Assembly: GCA_016841825.1 (NCBI GenBank)
Contig: JAENYK010000001.1
Location: forward strand, 558,001 to 622,000
Direction: 5' to 3'
DNA: 64,000 nt
Source: Halothermothrix sp.
Lineage (GTDB): Bacteria; Bacillota; Halanaerobiia; DY22613
Shown: piece after piece, positions 8,859-17,543 of the stretch
How the letters are laid out: every line of letters starts with the position of its first letter
How positions within the stretch are numbered: position 1 is the first letter of the stretch
Position numbers and translations under genes: made by a program
Notes under the pieces: generated by a model
What the model was told of the DNA's origin: nothing
The model's input: only the letters and a program-made list of their open reading frames with translations
The model's database searches: none

Positions 8859-9847
8859 TCCCCTTCATCCCTTCCATACCCTTCATTCACATCCAAAGGC
8901 AAAATGATTTTTCCTCCTGTTTCATCAATCGGCAGCAGAGTCTGTCCACCAACTTTCGAAAGAATCTCATCCATTTTTTCATAAAAAATACGTTGATGCA
9001 CAATCTCTGGATTTTTGACGTACTCATCCAACACTCCATAAAATTCAGCAACTTCCGCCCTGGCCTGAGATATCCTGGCCAGTCTATAAGCTTCAGCTTC
9101 ACGGATTATCTGATCCCTCAATGCTTTAGCCTCCGGGATCTTTTGCTCACTATAACTGCGCGCTTCCCGCAGCAGAGTCTCTTTTTCAACATAGGCACTG
9201 GTCACTTCATCAAAATCTCCTTTTACTTCTATCGGAGGCTGGATTGCCATGAACTCAAGGGTCATAATCTGAACTCCCAGATCAATTGCATCCACACTCT
9301 CCTGCACTAATCTTCGCACATTCTTAGCAGTCTCTTCTTTCCCCTCAAGTAAGATATAATCTACCGGTACTCCTGCCACTATCTGGGTCAAAACACCTCT
9401 TGCTATCTCACGCACAACCTTTTGCGGTTCTTCAACATACAATCCGTAACTTATTGGATTGGTGATCTGATATTTCAGATTGGCTCTGACATTGATAATG
9501 TTTTCATCTCCAGTAAGCAAAAAACCATAACCTTGTCTCGTTATATCCCCTACCCTGGTTGGTGGGTAGAGATCCTCAAGATTAACTTCCTGTATCCGCT
9601 TAATCGGGATTTTAATTACACTATCAATTAGATAAGGGAATGCAAATAATAATCCCGGTTGATGTATCTGTTCAGCAGGTGTATCTCCGACCAATTCTCC
9701 AAAGCGAATAATTAAAGCCACTTCATCGGGCTGCACAAAAGTTACTCCTGATAGGAAAATGCCAATTACCACTACCAATGCAAACCAGCGCATAAAGGCA
9801 ATTGCTGTATTAACACTGTTAATAATCGAAGAGTTAACCTGACTCAT
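8855..9847 (-). CDS. SPFH/Band 7 protein, HflK-like
   Basis: A 330-residue protein with one N-terminal transmembrane helix (~19-40) and an SPFH domain: VQPDEVALIIRFGELVG (~43-60), LLTGDENIINVRANLKYQI (~110-128), then a coiled-coil rich in Ala/Glu (SEQKIPEAKALRDQIIREAEAYR). Family members assemble large membrane cages and in proteobacteria HflKC modulates FtsH. Here it lies in an operon with two more SPFH proteins and a metal ATPase, with no protease nearby. RBS GGAGGGAAAATA; its start overlaps the upstream stop by one base (TAATG). Confidence 0.88.
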   Translation of the reverse strand: MSQVNSSIINSVNTAIAFMRWFALVVVIGIFLSGVTFVQPDEVALIIRFGELVGDTPAEQIHQPGLLFAFPYLIDSVIKIPIKRIQEVNLEDLYPPTRVGDITRQGYGFLLTGDENIINVRANLKYQITNPISYGLYVEEPQKVVREIARGVLTQIVAGVPVDYILLEGKEETAKNVRRLVQESVDAIDLGVQIMTLEFMAIQPPIEVKGDFDEVTSAYVEKETLLREARSYSEQKIPEAKALRDQIIREAEAYRLARISQARAEVAEFYGVLDEYVKNPEIVHQRIFYEKMDEILSKVGGQTLLPIDETGGKIILPLDVNEGYGRDEGE

Positions 9848-10740
9848 TATTTTCCCTCCTTAAAATGTTCATTAAGAACATTAAAAGGTGAACTATCTGC
9901 TCTAAAAATTAAAGTTGAGTTCTCACCAAGAATATTATTCATAGACTCCAATCTGCGTAAGAATGTAAATAGTTCAGAGTTTTCAGCATAAGCCTCGGCA
10001 TATATTTTCGACACCTCTGCCTCAGTCGCTCCTCTAATTTTGGCCGCTTCCTCGATACCTTCTGCCCGTAATTGAGCTACCAGAACATCGGTCTCATTTC
10101 GAATCTGATTCGCATTCAGCTGACCTTCTGCCCGATATCTGGTCGCAAATTGGTATCTTTCTGTTCTCATCTGTTCCAGGACAGCTCCCAGGTTAGCCTC
10201 CGGAAAGCCAAATCTTTTTAACCCTACCTGATGGATCTTTACTCCATAACGCTCTTCAGCCAGATTCTCAATATCCTTTTGAATCTCCTGTTCAATCTCC
10301 GCAATCTTTAATTCATCCTGATCTGTTGATACCAAAGCAGAAATCTCATACTTACCCAGAATACCATTCTTGGCATTAGTAATTAAACTATTTAAATGCA
10401 GTTCAGCAATCTCACGACCACCTGTACTCTGCAAAAACTTGAGAGGTTGTGCAATCGACCAGACCAGATAGGTTTGTAAGATAACATTCCGTTTATCCCG
10501 GGTCAAAGATTCCGAGAAACTCGAATCCAGAAATTGACGTCTCCCATCCAGAATAAATACTTTTTCAAAAGGCCAGGGTATCTTCCAATAAAGGCCAGCT
10601 TCCGTCAACTCTGCTCGTGGAGCACCAAATCTTGTCACGACCGCAATATTACCTTCATCCAGAATGAAGGTGAAACCATAAATGGTAATCACTAACAAAA
10701 CCAGACATCCCACTAGCCAGCGTAACCACAGTTTACTCAT
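9847..10740 (-). CDS. SPFH/Band 7 protein, HflC-like
   Basis: A 297-residue protein with one N-terminal membrane helix and an SPFH domain of HflC type: LDEGNIAVVTRFGAPR, LYWKIPWPFEKVFILDGR, SLTRDKRNVILQTYLVWSI, and the long helix RAEGQLNANQIRNETDVLV. The spacing matches HflC, which normally pairs with HflK in a cytoplasmic- or periplasmic-facing cage. The ATG at 10740 or the TTG one codon earlier could both be the start; GGAG lies 7-10 bases upstream. It is coupled to the HflK-like gene downstream by a TAATG overlap. Confidence 0.87.
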   Translation of the reverse strand: MSKLWLRWLVGCLVLLVITIYGFTFILDEGNIAVVTRFGAPRAELTEAGLYWKIPWPFEKVFILDGRRQFLDSSFSESLTRDKRNVILQTYLVWSIAQPLKFLQSTGGREIAELHLNSLITNAKNGILGKYEISALVSTDQDELKIAEIEQEIQKDIENLAEERYGVKIHQVGLKRFGFPEANLGAVLEQMRTERYQFATRYRAEGQLNANQIRNETDVLVAQLRAEGIEEAAKIRGATEAEVSKIYAEAYAENSELFTFLRRLESMNNILGENSTLIFRADSSPFNVLNEHFKEGK

Positions 10741-10760
10741 CAATTCTCAACTCCAATACT

Positions 10761-12530
10761 TTAGTTTCTAAAATCCAGCCAGATCTCTCCCCGTTGAACA
10801 TCCGATTCTTCGTCCAACAAATATATTTTCTTTCCGGTGATAGCTCCTTCTAACTTTTCCAGCCATCTCCACTCCAGATATAATTCCGGTTCTAAAGAAT
10901 ACGCTGCCCTTTGATATGTAAATTGAGTGACCTCACTATTAATCTCACTCCGGCGATTCAAAGCACTGATGTTGGCATCCGTAATCAGATTGGCTCTCTC
11001 TTTTTCAGCATTAGGTAAACTGGCCTCTCTCTCAACTATTGCCCGTTTAATAATTATCTGTTTTTGAATCTGTGTACTCACAATATTTTGATACTCATTG
11101 GCTATATCGATTGGAGGATGAATACTGGCTAAAGCAATATTCACAACTTCCAGACCGAACTCCTCTTCATCGCTAATCTTCTGCAATCTTTCCCTGAAAA
11201 GCCGGGCAAAAGATTCACGGTTAATGCTTAGAAAAGTATCCAAATCTGTATTGGCAATCTCCTGCAGTAGAATTCTGTAAGCTCTTGCCTGCAATTCTTG
11301 TTCCGGTTTCTGATAATTCAATGCATAATCGAAAATATCATCAATCTTATAAAATACTTTCATATTAATCGCGACTAATTCTCTTCCATTCCCCAGAACC
11401 AATGGATATTCCTCACCACCATGACCTCTGGACCATAGAAAATCATTGTTCGCTAATTCTGACTCCTCATAGCCAACTGTAAAATGATTGATTCGATAAG
11501 CAGCAAACTTTTTTATAGTCTCAATAGGCCAGGGCCATTTCCAATAGATACCCGCTTCCAGAGGTTTCGCGTTTATAATTCTGCCCAAATTATAGATGAT
11601 CCCCTGCTCATCATAACCGATCTGCACCACTCCTGTCATTCCCCAGAATAGCAGGATAATAATTAATAGCAGGGGACCAATAGAGTGTCTGACAATATTA
11701 ATCGCCCATAAAGAGCGCAGAGATATCCCCATGTTATCTTCGATAGAATTCATAATATTGGTGACAGGATTGCTTCCACTTAAAAAAGCAGGTACGAAAT
11801 ATAATCTGACGCTTACCCCTTCATCCCTGACTCCCAGGAACAATCTTACAACTGCACATACCACCGTTTCTAAAAAAATCAAAGTCGTACTAAAAAAAAT
11901 AAAGATAACCAGATAATATTCAACCATTGAAAATCCTAAACCCTTAATAATTATTGCTAATCCACAGAAGAGAGCAAACCATTGTACACCCCGATAGTAT
12001 ATCCCCAACACTGTTATGTTCTCTAAATCCTTACCTTCTCCTACAATCCAATTGGCTGCCAACATGTACACAAAAGCAATCAGAAACGAACCCATTCCGA
12101 CCAAAATAGCCAGATTCCCCTTAAGGGGGGTATCAAAACTACGATCATAGATGTATTTCTCACTAAAAAAACCTAATATTGAAAAAACACAGAGCAGCAT
12201 TAAAAAACCATACCGCAGGTAAAACTTAGACAATCTCTGAACGACTAATTTAAACTTACTCCTGATAACTGGTGGGACGTCTTTTTCGTAGATTTCTCCC
12301 CTACCCAGCGAATTTAAAGGATTATCTTCTCCCTTTAAAAACCCCATAACCCCAAACATTACCGCCGTCACCAGCAAGCAGAATATTTGGAAAATACCTA
12401 CTTGCATCAAACTATGTAATTGTAAAGAAGAGCCCAGAAAATAAGCAGAGCCGGCTAAAACCCCCATCACTAGCAAACTACCAAAAAACAAAGGAAAATA
12501 TCTCTTTCTTTGACTTTGTAGTCTGGACAT
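10761..12530 (-). CDS. Polytopic membrane protein fused to SPFH domain (long HflK-like)
   Basis: A 589-residue protein. The N-terminal ~300 residues hold six or seven hydrophobic helices, much more than the single helix of classical HflK. The C-terminal half is an SPFH domain: VQIGYDEQGIIYNLGRI, IYWKWPWPIETIKKF, RELVAINMKVFYKIDD and the helix QIQKQIIIKRAIVEREAS. The start was set at 12530 because GGAGGTGGTCTT precedes it; the longer frame to 12584 has no RBS. First gene of the four-gene operon, 20 bases before the HflC-like gene. The polytopic part could be a transporter-like or scaffold module; it is not recognised. Confidence 0.85.
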   Translation of the reverse strand: MSRLQSQRKRYFPLFFGSLLVMGVLAGSAYFLGSSLQLHSLMQVGIFQIFCLLVTAVMFGVMGFLKGEDNPLNSLGRGEIYEKDVPPVIRSKFKLVVQRLSKFYLRYGFLMLLCVFSILGFFSEKYIYDRSFDTPLKGNLAILVGMGSFLIAFVYMLAANWIVGEGKDLENITVLGIYYRGVQWFALFCGLAIIIKGLGFSMVEYYLVIFIFFSTTLIFLETVVCAVVRLFLGVRDEGVSVRLYFVPAFLSGSNPVTNIMNSIEDNMGISLRSLWAINIVRHSIGPLLLIIILLFWGMTGVVQIGYDEQGIIYNLGRIINAKPLEAGIYWKWPWPIETIKKFAAYRINHFTVGYEESELANNDFLWSRGHGGEEYPLVLGNGRELVAINMKVFYKIDDIFDYALNYQKPEQELQARAYRILLQEIANTDLDTFLSINRESFARLFRERLQKISDEEEFGLEVVNIALASIHPPIDIANEYQNIVSTQIQKQIIIKRAIVEREASLPNAEKERANLITDANISALNRRSEINSEVTQFTYQRAAYSLEPELYLEWRWLEKLEGAITGKKIYLLDEESDVQRGEIWLDFRN

Positions 12531-12732
12531 AAGACCACCTCCAGTACTTAATCTACTACCTATTATTCGATATATATTCTCCAAAACACCCTATAATCCT
12601 TTAGAAATACTACAAATAGATGAGACTAATGTGCATTATTTACTTTACATCAACAATTACCCACGGCATTTTACAAAATTATTACAGTAAAATTTATTTG
12701 CTCAATAGATCGTATTACACCAACATAATCTC

Positions 12733-12761
12733 TTGAAATTAGGCAAAATTTGTTTTATAAT
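12733..12761 (+). promoter_or_regulatory. Sigma-A promoter of the TPR-like gene
   Basis: TTGAAA (12733-12738), 17-base spacer, TATAAT (12756-12761), about 35 bases before the start codon. Confidence 0.8.
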
Positions 12762-12798
12762 TAGGACAAGACACTTATCTTTTTGAGGAGGGATAAAT

Positions 12799-13251
12799 TT
12801 GAGTATGACGCTTACAGTACAGGAATGGCATAAGCGGGAAGCTGTCACTAATTTTAACGAGACCTGGAGTTTGATCGACAAAACTGATAGAACAGAAGAA
12901 GAGACTTTGAGCATGATCCATAAAGCACACGCATCCCGTTATCATTGGGCGCAGATTGGAACTCCACTGGAATTGGCCAGAGGTGAATGGCAAGTCTCTA
13001 GAGTTTACTCTTTAATAGGATTGGGGGAAAGTGCCCTTCACCACGCCTGGGCAAGTCTGAAATATTGTCAGGATAATAATTATGGCGACTTTGACCTCGC
13101 TTTTGCTTACGAAGCGATCGCCCGTGCTTATAAGGTTCTCGATAATGATCTTGAGAAAGAAAAATATCTTGAACTTGCCAGACAAGCTGCCGAACAGATT
13201 GCTGAAGACGATAATCAGACATATTTTCTGTCCGAACTCAGCACGATTTAA
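12799..13251 (+). CDS. Small TPR-like protein of unknown function
   Basis: A 150-residue cytoplasmic protein, all-helical by composition. Residues ~45-140 read like tandem helix-turn-helix repeats (GEWQVSRVYSLIGLGESALHH, DFDLAFAYEAIARAYKVLD), in the style of a TPR fold. The N-terminal block SMIHKAHASRYHWAQIGTP is the most distinctive part. The start is probably the TTG at 12799, six bases after GAGGAGGG; an ATG two codons later is possible. Own promoter and strong hairpin downstream make it a single-gene unit. Partner unknown. Confidence 0.7.
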   Translation: MSMTLTVQEWHKREAVTNFNETWSLIDKTDRTEEETLSMIHKAHASRYHWAQIGTPLELARGEWQVSRVYSLIGLGESALHHAWASLKYCQDNNYGDFDLAFAYEAIARAYKVLDNDLEKEKYLELARQAAEQIAEDDNQTYFLSELSTI

Positions 13252-13318
13252 TATATCAATATTATTTACTTCCTAATTTTTTAGAACTAACAACCATACA
13301 ACTTACATACAATTATGC

Positions 13319-13356
13319 TAACGGCGATGTTTCGGTTTCCTGAGACATCGCCGTTA
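13319..13356 (+). terminator. Strong 12-bp hairpin, probable terminator
   Basis: TAACGGCGATGT (13319-13330) pairs perfectly with ACATCGCCGTTA (13345-13356). There is no U-run on either strand right after it, so it may be a processing or stability element rather than an intrinsic terminator. Confidence 0.5.
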
Positions 13357-13439
13357 AAAGTATTACCATTTTATGCATCTGGACAGATACTAGGCCACTA
13401 TAGTCAGGTTATGAATTTACATGTTTAAACCATCTTTTA

Positions 13440-13469
13440 ATGACATTCTACTTTTGCCAGACATATTAT
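13440..13469 (+). promoter_or_regulatory. Promoter of the LysM gene
   Basis: ATGACA (13440-13445), 18-base spacer, TATTAT (13464-13469). Reasonable sigma-A match. Confidence 0.5.
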
Positions 13470-13502
13470 AAACTATCATTAACCTGAAAGGATGATTTAA
13501 AC

Positions 13503-14198
13503 ATGAGACAGTCAAACCGACAATGTCCCGGATTTATATACACAATAAAATCAGGAGATACTCTTTATTCATTAGCAAATCGTTATAATACTACCGTTAG
13601 GGCTATATTGCAAAACAACCCTGAACTTAATCCCAATAACCTGGTGGTTGGACAGCAAATTTGTCTTCCTTCAAAAGCTACTCCAGGGTCTTGCCCGGGT
13701 GGTTTCCTTCATACAGTAACAATTAATGATACATTTTACAGTATCGCCCGTAGATATAACATCTCCCTGACCAGTTTACTGAATGCAAATCCAGGTATTG
13801 ACCCTGATACCCTGCAGATTGGCCAGCGAATCTGTATCCCGACTACACCACCTCCGGCACAAGAATGTCCCGGACGTTTGTATACAATTCAGGCAGGTGA
13901 TACGTTTATCAGTCTGGCAAGACGTTTCGGCTATACTCTTGATGCATTGATAGCAGCAAATCCACAGGTCAATCCCTCAAACTTACAGATAGGGCAGCAG
14001 ATCTGCCTACCACCTGCTCCGGGAGGTGGCCCCTTCGCCTGCTATGGCGGTTCCATTTACCGGGTTAAACCGGGAGATACTTTGTATAGCATAGCCTCCA
14101 GATTTGGAATTTCCTATAATCGTCTTGTGCAGGCCAATCCTCAAATAGAAAATCCGGCTAATATATCAATAGGGGAACCCATCTGTATCCCTGGATAA
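13503..14198 (+). CDS. Protein of four LysM domains
   Basis: A 231-residue protein made almost entirely of four LysM modules, each with the YTIKSGDTLYSLANRY-type start and ending in GQQICLP or GQRICIP. Repeat starts are at about residues 12, 68, 125 and 184. LysM binds N-acetylglucosamine polymers such as peptidoglycan. No signal peptide is visible: the N-terminus is MRQSNRQCPG. That is also the case for spore-coat and cortex LysM proteins of spore formers, so export may depend on the mother cell or on another route. Paired Cys residues near each repeat may form disulfides. Strong RBS AAAGGATGATTTAAAC; own promoter and terminator. Confidence 0.9.
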   Translation: MRQSNRQCPGFIYTIKSGDTLYSLANRYNTTVRAILQNNPELNPNNLVVGQQICLPSKATPGSCPGGFLHTVTINDTFYSIARRYNISLTSLLNANPGIDPDTLQIGQRICIPTTPPPAQECPGRLYTIQAGDTFISLARRFGYTLDALIAANPQVNPSNLQIGQQICLPPAPGGGPFACYGGSIYRVKPGDTLYSIASRFGISYNRLVQANPQIENPANISIGEPICIPG

Positions 14199-14228
14199 CA
14201 CCAGATTATTATCAATTATACCAGAAAT

Positions 14229-14266
14229 GAAGGGGATGCCTCATTGAGGTAACCCCTTCTCTTTTA
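14229..14266 (+). terminator. Terminator of the LysM gene
   Basis: GAAGGGG (14229-14235) pairs with CCCCTTC (14253-14259) around an inner TGCCTCA/TGAGGTA stem, then TCTTTTATT. Confidence 0.8.
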
Positions 14267-14392
14267 TTCTACACTCCTCACCTACATTAACCCTCCCTCC
14301 TTTTATCTTCATTGGCAAAATTTCCTGTGAAGTAATATGATCAAAATTCACTTCAGCAGTTATCATCATCACAAAATACACATTATCGCACC

Positions 14393-14421
14393 TTGCAGGA
14401 AGAAGTAACATATGGTAAGAT
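14393..14421 (+). promoter_or_regulatory. Sigma-A promoter of map
   Basis: TTGCAG (14393-14398), 17-base spacer, TAAGAT (14416-14421). Confidence 0.6.
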
Positions 14422-14447
14422 ATGTATATCAAAAGGAGTGATGAACT

Positions 14448-15191
14448 ATGGTTATTGAATCAGAACATGATTTAACTGCTCTTAAAAAGATTGGGGAAAT
14501 TGTTGCCATGGCAAGAGAAGAGATGGCTAAATCAATCAGACCAGGAATCAGTACTGCTGAGCTTGACGAAATAGGAGCAAAGTTTCTTTCCAAAAATGGA
14601 GCCAGATCTGCGCCTAAATCTGAATATAACTTTCCGGGCACGACCTGTATTAGTTTAAACGATGTTGCAGCTCACGGCATCCCAAACTCCCGTCTGATTG
14701 AGGAAGGTGATATTGTCAATATAGATATATCTGCTGAATTGGATGGATATTTCGCCGATACTGGAATAACCCTTCCCGTTGGTTCAATATCCCCACTTAA
14801 AAGAAAGCTTCTGGATTGCTCACTAACAGCCCTAAAAAAGGCTATTCAAATAGCCAGAGCCGGTGTGAAGATTAATCAACTGGGGAAAACGATTTACAAT
14901 GAAGCGACCAGTAATGGTTTTACCATAATTAGCAATTTATCTGGACACGGCATTGGACGGAAACTTCATGACGAACCATATGATATCGTCAACTATTATG
15001 ATAAATGGGATGATCGTATTCTTACTAACGGGGTAGTTCTGGCTATTGAGACTTTTATCTCCAATGGTGGGACATATGTGATTGAAGAGGATGATGGTTG
15101 GTCTTTACGAACTCCAAATAACAAATTAGTAGCTCAATTTGAGCATACCATTGTGGTGACCAAATCTCAACCCATTATTACTACACTATAG
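14448..15191 (+). CDS. map: Methionine aminopeptidase, type I
   Basis: Removes the N-terminal Met from new proteins in the cytoplasm. Length 247 residues, as usual for type I. All five metal ligands of the family are visible: Asp in NIDISAELDG, Asp in YFADTG, His in GHGIGRKLHDEP, Glu in LAIETFIS and Glu in AQFEHTIVV. The pita-bread fold order is intact. It does not sit in a ribosomal-protein cluster with adk/secY, so it may be a second, stand-alone Map copy of this genome. RBS AAAAGGAGTGATGAACT; own promoter. Confidence 0.92.
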   Translation: MVIESEHDLTALKKIGEIVAMAREEMAKSIRPGISTAELDEIGAKFLSKNGARSAPKSEYNFPGTTCISLNDVAAHGIPNSRLIEEGDIVNIDISAELDGYFADTGITLPVGSISPLKRKLLDCSLTALKKAIQIARAGVKINQLGKTIYNEATSNGFTIISNLSGHGIGRKLHDEPYDIVNYYDKWDDRILTNGVVLAIETFISNGGTYVIEEDDGWSLRTPNNKLVAQFEHTIVVTKSQPIITTL

Positions 15192-15233
15192 CTCAACTGC
15201 GTCTAGTCTAATGATCTGCATAATTAAAATAAA

Positions 15234-15263
15234 TTGACAAAATCTTGGTTCTAATGGTACAAT
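15234..15263 (+). promoter_or_regulatory. Sigma-A promoter of the GNAT gene
   Basis: TTGACA (15234-15239), 18-base spacer, TACAAT (15258-15263). It excludes the upstream codons of the longer ORF and fixes the start at or after ~15270. Confidence 0.7.
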
Positions 15264-15298
15264 ATTCTCAACTCAGCAGAGAGAGGGGACCAATTAAT

Positions 15299-16180
15299 GT
15301 GAATGACTCAAATCAAGATGGCTTAAACCTCTGTGCAGGTCTAAGTCCGAATGAATTGACGGCTATCCAGGAATTAGCCGCAGCATGTGACCAATATGAA
15401 GGATTAATCATGAGACTTAATTGGGATGACTTAAGAGCCAGACCTACTAATGTGATTACTGATTTTCTATATTATCAAGATGGTCTGTTGATCGGTTTTC
15501 TGGGAATGTATATCTTTAATAAATATGAAACCGAAATCAGTGGTATGATGCATCCTGACTATCGCTTGAATGGCATATTTAGTCAACTATTGGCAGCTGC
15601 TAAAGATGAATGTATCAGGAGAAATTTTCAAAGATTATTATTAATGTGTGAAAAAAGCTCACCATCTGGTCAGAATTGCCTGAAACAGATTGGAGCCAGA
15701 TATTCCTTTACTGAATACAAAATGCGATTAGACCCTACCAGAACAATACCAACCAGTGAAAAACAGCTTACATTACGCAAAGCTGGAATTGAAGATATAA
15801 AAATTCGGGCAGAGATCTTTTCCCAATGTCATGACAGACCTTTAGATAATCTGGAAGAATTCTATTCTTTTGCAGATGAAGAAAACTCTTTTATCTATGT
15901 TGCAGAATTAGCTGGCGAAGTTATCGGGCATATTAGTGCTTCCAATGTAGATGGTGAGATAGTTATTTTTGGTTTTGGTATTTTATCCGCATACAGGGGA
16001 CGCGGCTACGGTAGAGAGATACTAAATTCCTTTGTCGAATTGTTAAAGACGATTCCTCATACCTCTATTAACCTGGAAGTGGCCAGCGAAAATGACAGAG
16101 CTCTCAACCTGTATAAAAGTTGTGGATTTACAGCATACACAGCCTATGACTATTATGAGATTTTGTTATTTAAAGAATAA
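15299..16180 (+). CDS. Tandem GNAT-family N-acetyltransferase
   Basis: A 293-residue protein with two GNAT acetyltransferase folds. N-terminal domain: MHPDYRLNGIFSQLLAAAK (a degenerate acetyl-CoA loop without the RGxG pattern). C-terminal domain: LSAYRGRGYGREILNSFVEL (canonical Q/RxxGxG/A-type loop, RGRGYG) followed by NLEVASENDRALNLYKSCGF, the standard GNAT ending. The C-terminal half is probably the active one. The longest frame begins at 15245, upstream of the promoter; the GTG at 15299 follows GAGAGGGG and is preferred. Substrate unknown. Confidence 0.85.
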   Translation: MNDSNQDGLNLCAGLSPNELTAIQELAAACDQYEGLIMRLNWDDLRARPTNVITDFLYYQDGLLIGFLGMYIFNKYETEISGMMHPDYRLNGIFSQLLAAAKDECIRRNFQRLLLMCEKSSPSGQNCLKQIGARYSFTEYKMRLDPTRTIPTSEKQLTLRKAGIEDIKIRAEIFSQCHDRPLDNLEEFYSFADEENSFIYVAELAGEVIGHISASNVDGEIVIFGFGILSAYRGRGYGREILNSFVELLKTIPHTSINLEVASENDRALNLYKSCGFTAYTAYDYYEILLFKE

Positions 16181-16197
16181 TAAATCGCAAATAAGGA

Positions 16198-16227
16198 TTG
16201 CTTTAACTTCCCATCCTATGCTATAAT
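16198..16227 (+). promoter_or_regulatory. Promoter of the queT-queF leader
   Basis: TTGCTT (16198-16203), 18-base spacer, TATAAT (16222-16227). It places the transcript start about 10 bases before the preQ1 aptamer. Confidence 0.65.
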
Positions 16228-16245
16228 AGATTGTACAACAAAATA

Positions 16246-16285
16246 AGACAGTTCGCAACCATCCTGTCTCTAAACAAAACTATGG
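16246..16285 (+). promoter_or_regulatory. preQ1-I riboswitch aptamer
   Basis: P1: AGACAG (16246-16251) pairs with CTGTCT (16264-16269). The loop CCAT (16259-16262) pairs with ATGG (16282-16285) to make the H-type pseudoknot. The linker is the A-rich CTAAACAAAACT typical of the class; the loop TTCGCAACC resembles the Thermoanaerobacter aptamer. Placement before queT and queF fits perfectly. A hairpin GACT-TTAAG/CTTAA-T-AGTC and the terminator at 16322-16343 form the downstream platform. Confidence 0.85.
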
Positions 16286-16321
16286 ACTTTAAGACTTACT
16301 TAATAGTCTTGTTGTAAATAG

Positions 16322-16343
16322 AGGGCGGTTTATGCCCTTTTTT
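16322..16343 (+). terminator. First terminator of the preQ1 leader
   Basis: AGGGC (16322-16326), 7-base loop, GCCCT, then TTTTTT. Likely regulated by the aptamer upstream. Confidence 0.75.
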
Positions 16344-16382
16344 ATTTTCCAACAGCAGACTGGTCTTTTAGTCATAGTATTT

Positions 16383-16412
16383 AGGGGCAGATGAGAATTC
16401 TGGCCCTTTTTG
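16383..16412 (+). terminator. Second terminator of the preQ1 leader
   Basis: AGGGGCAGA (16383-16391) pairs with TTCTGGCCCT (one G-G mismatch), then TTTTTGTTT. It lies 28 bases before the RBS of queT. Confidence 0.7.
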
Positions 16413-16457
16413 TTTATCTCACAAATGCAAGGAGGTCCCCAAGGAGGTCATGTTATA

Positions 16458-16973
16458 ATGTTAGAAAATGAACACTACATCGGCAAAACTAAAACAAACA
16501 TCTCCAATGGTACAAAGAAAATAGCTATCTCAGGACTGGTGATCGCATTATATGTATTAATAATGTTTTTCACTCAAAGTTTTGCTTTTGGTCAATATCA
16601 GATTAGAGTCGCCACATCACTGTATGCCCTAAGTGCCATCTATCCCTTTCTAATCATCCCAATGGGACTAAGTAATCTGTTGAGTAATACTCTGATGGGT
16701 GGACTTGGAATCTTTGATATTATGGGCGGCATGTTAGTAGGGATGATTACCTCTTCTACGGTCTATCTGATCAAAAAATCCAGATTGAATGACTGGTTTA
16801 TCGCACTGCCGATCATCTTTGGACCAGGACTTCTCGTCCCCATATGGCTATCTTTTTTAATCAATGTACCGTATAAAATACTGGCAGTTAGCGTTACTAT
16901 CGGTCAGATTATTCCGGGAATTCTTGGTGTCTTAATCGTAAAACAACTACAAAACGGAAAGAGGTTTTTATAA
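16458..16973 (+). CDS. queT: QueT-family queuosine precursor transporter (predicted)
   Basis: A 171-residue membrane protein with five or six helices, of the QueT (PF06177/COG4708) family of ECF-type substrate-binding proteins that import preQ1 or preQ0. Key stretches: [39 protein letters not shown] and [18 protein letters not shown]. The start was placed at the ATG at 16458, which follows AAGGAGG; the longer frame to 16410 overlaps the second terminator. It sits directly upstream of queF (1-base overlap) and behind a preQ1 riboswitch, both of which support the substrate. The general ECF module would have to be encoded elsewhere. Confidence 0.88.
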   Translation: MLENEHYIGKTKTNISNGTKKIAISGLVIALYVLIMFFTQSFAFGQYQIRVATSLYALSAIYPFLIIPMGLSNLLSNTLMGGLGIFDIMGGMLVGMITSSTVYLIKKSRLNDWFIALPIIFGPGLLVPIWLSFLINVPYKILAVSVTIGQIIPGILGVLIVKQLQNGKRFL

Positions 16974-17461
16974 TGCAAGGTAGAACAAAAAAAGAATTGG
17001 CAGGTATTACACTGTTGGGTAATCAGGGAACAGAGTATGTTGATCAATATGACCCTTCCATCTTAGAAAGTTTTGCAAATAAGCATCCTGATAACAATTA
17101 TTTTGTAAATTTTCATTGTCCAGAATTCACCAGTTTATGTCCAATTACCGGACAGCCCGATTTCGCCACCATCTATATCTCCTACATTCCGGATCAATTA
17201 TTGGTGGAGAGCAAATCATTGAAACTCTATTTATTCAGTTTCCGTAATCATGGGGATTTTCACGAAGATTGTGTGAATATTATTATGAAAGATCTAATTG
17301 TACTACTCAATCCTAAATATATTGAAGTTAAAGGTAACTTCACTCCCCGGGGTGGTATTTCTATCAATCCCTATTGTAATTATGGAAAGAAAGAGCCCCG
17401 CTGGAGTGAGATGGCAGAAAAAAGACTGCAATTCCACGATATGTATCCTGATATGGGATAG
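16973..17461 (+). CDS. queF: NADPH-dependent 7-cyano-7-deazaguanine reductase (preQ1 synthase)
   Basis: Reduces preQ0 to preQ1, the last step before the base is inserted into tRNA for queuosine. 162 residues: the short unimodular form. Catalytic Cys in [15 protein letters not shown], the QueF motif with [15 protein letters not shown], and the C-terminal [16 protein letters not shown]. The ATG overlaps the queT stop by one base (TAATG) and follows AAAGAGG. Co-transcribed with queT under the preQ1-I riboswitch. Confidence 0.93.
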   Translation: MQGRTKKELAGITLLGNQGTEYVDQYDPSILESFANKHPDNNYFVNFHCPEFTSLCPITGQPDFATIYISYIPDQLLVESKSLKLYLFSFRNHGDFHEDCVNIIMKDLIVLLNPKYIEVKGNFTPRGGISINPYCNYGKKEPRWSEMAEKRLQFHDMYPDMG

Positions 17462-17471
17462 AGTTAATCAC

Positions 17472-17515
17472 AAAAAAAGTTTGGTCTTAATCTTTGATGA
17501 CCAAACTTTTTTCTT
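17472..17515. terminator. Bidirectional terminator between queF and the antiporter gene
   Basis: AAAAAAAGTTTGGTC (17472-17486) pairs with GACCAAACTTTTTT (17499-17512); T-runs on both strands serve the convergent genes. Confidence 0.85.
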
Positions 17516-17543
17516 CTTATGGCAAAATAAACTTTTCTACTCT

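Noticed and set aside
8708-9310. 200-codon plus-strand ORF
   Set aside because: Runs antisense through the P-type ATPase and SPFH genes, which have clear domains and coupled starts.
16181-16457. T-box leader
   Set aside because: No T-box sequence or specifier loop; the pairing and gene context fit preQ1-I.
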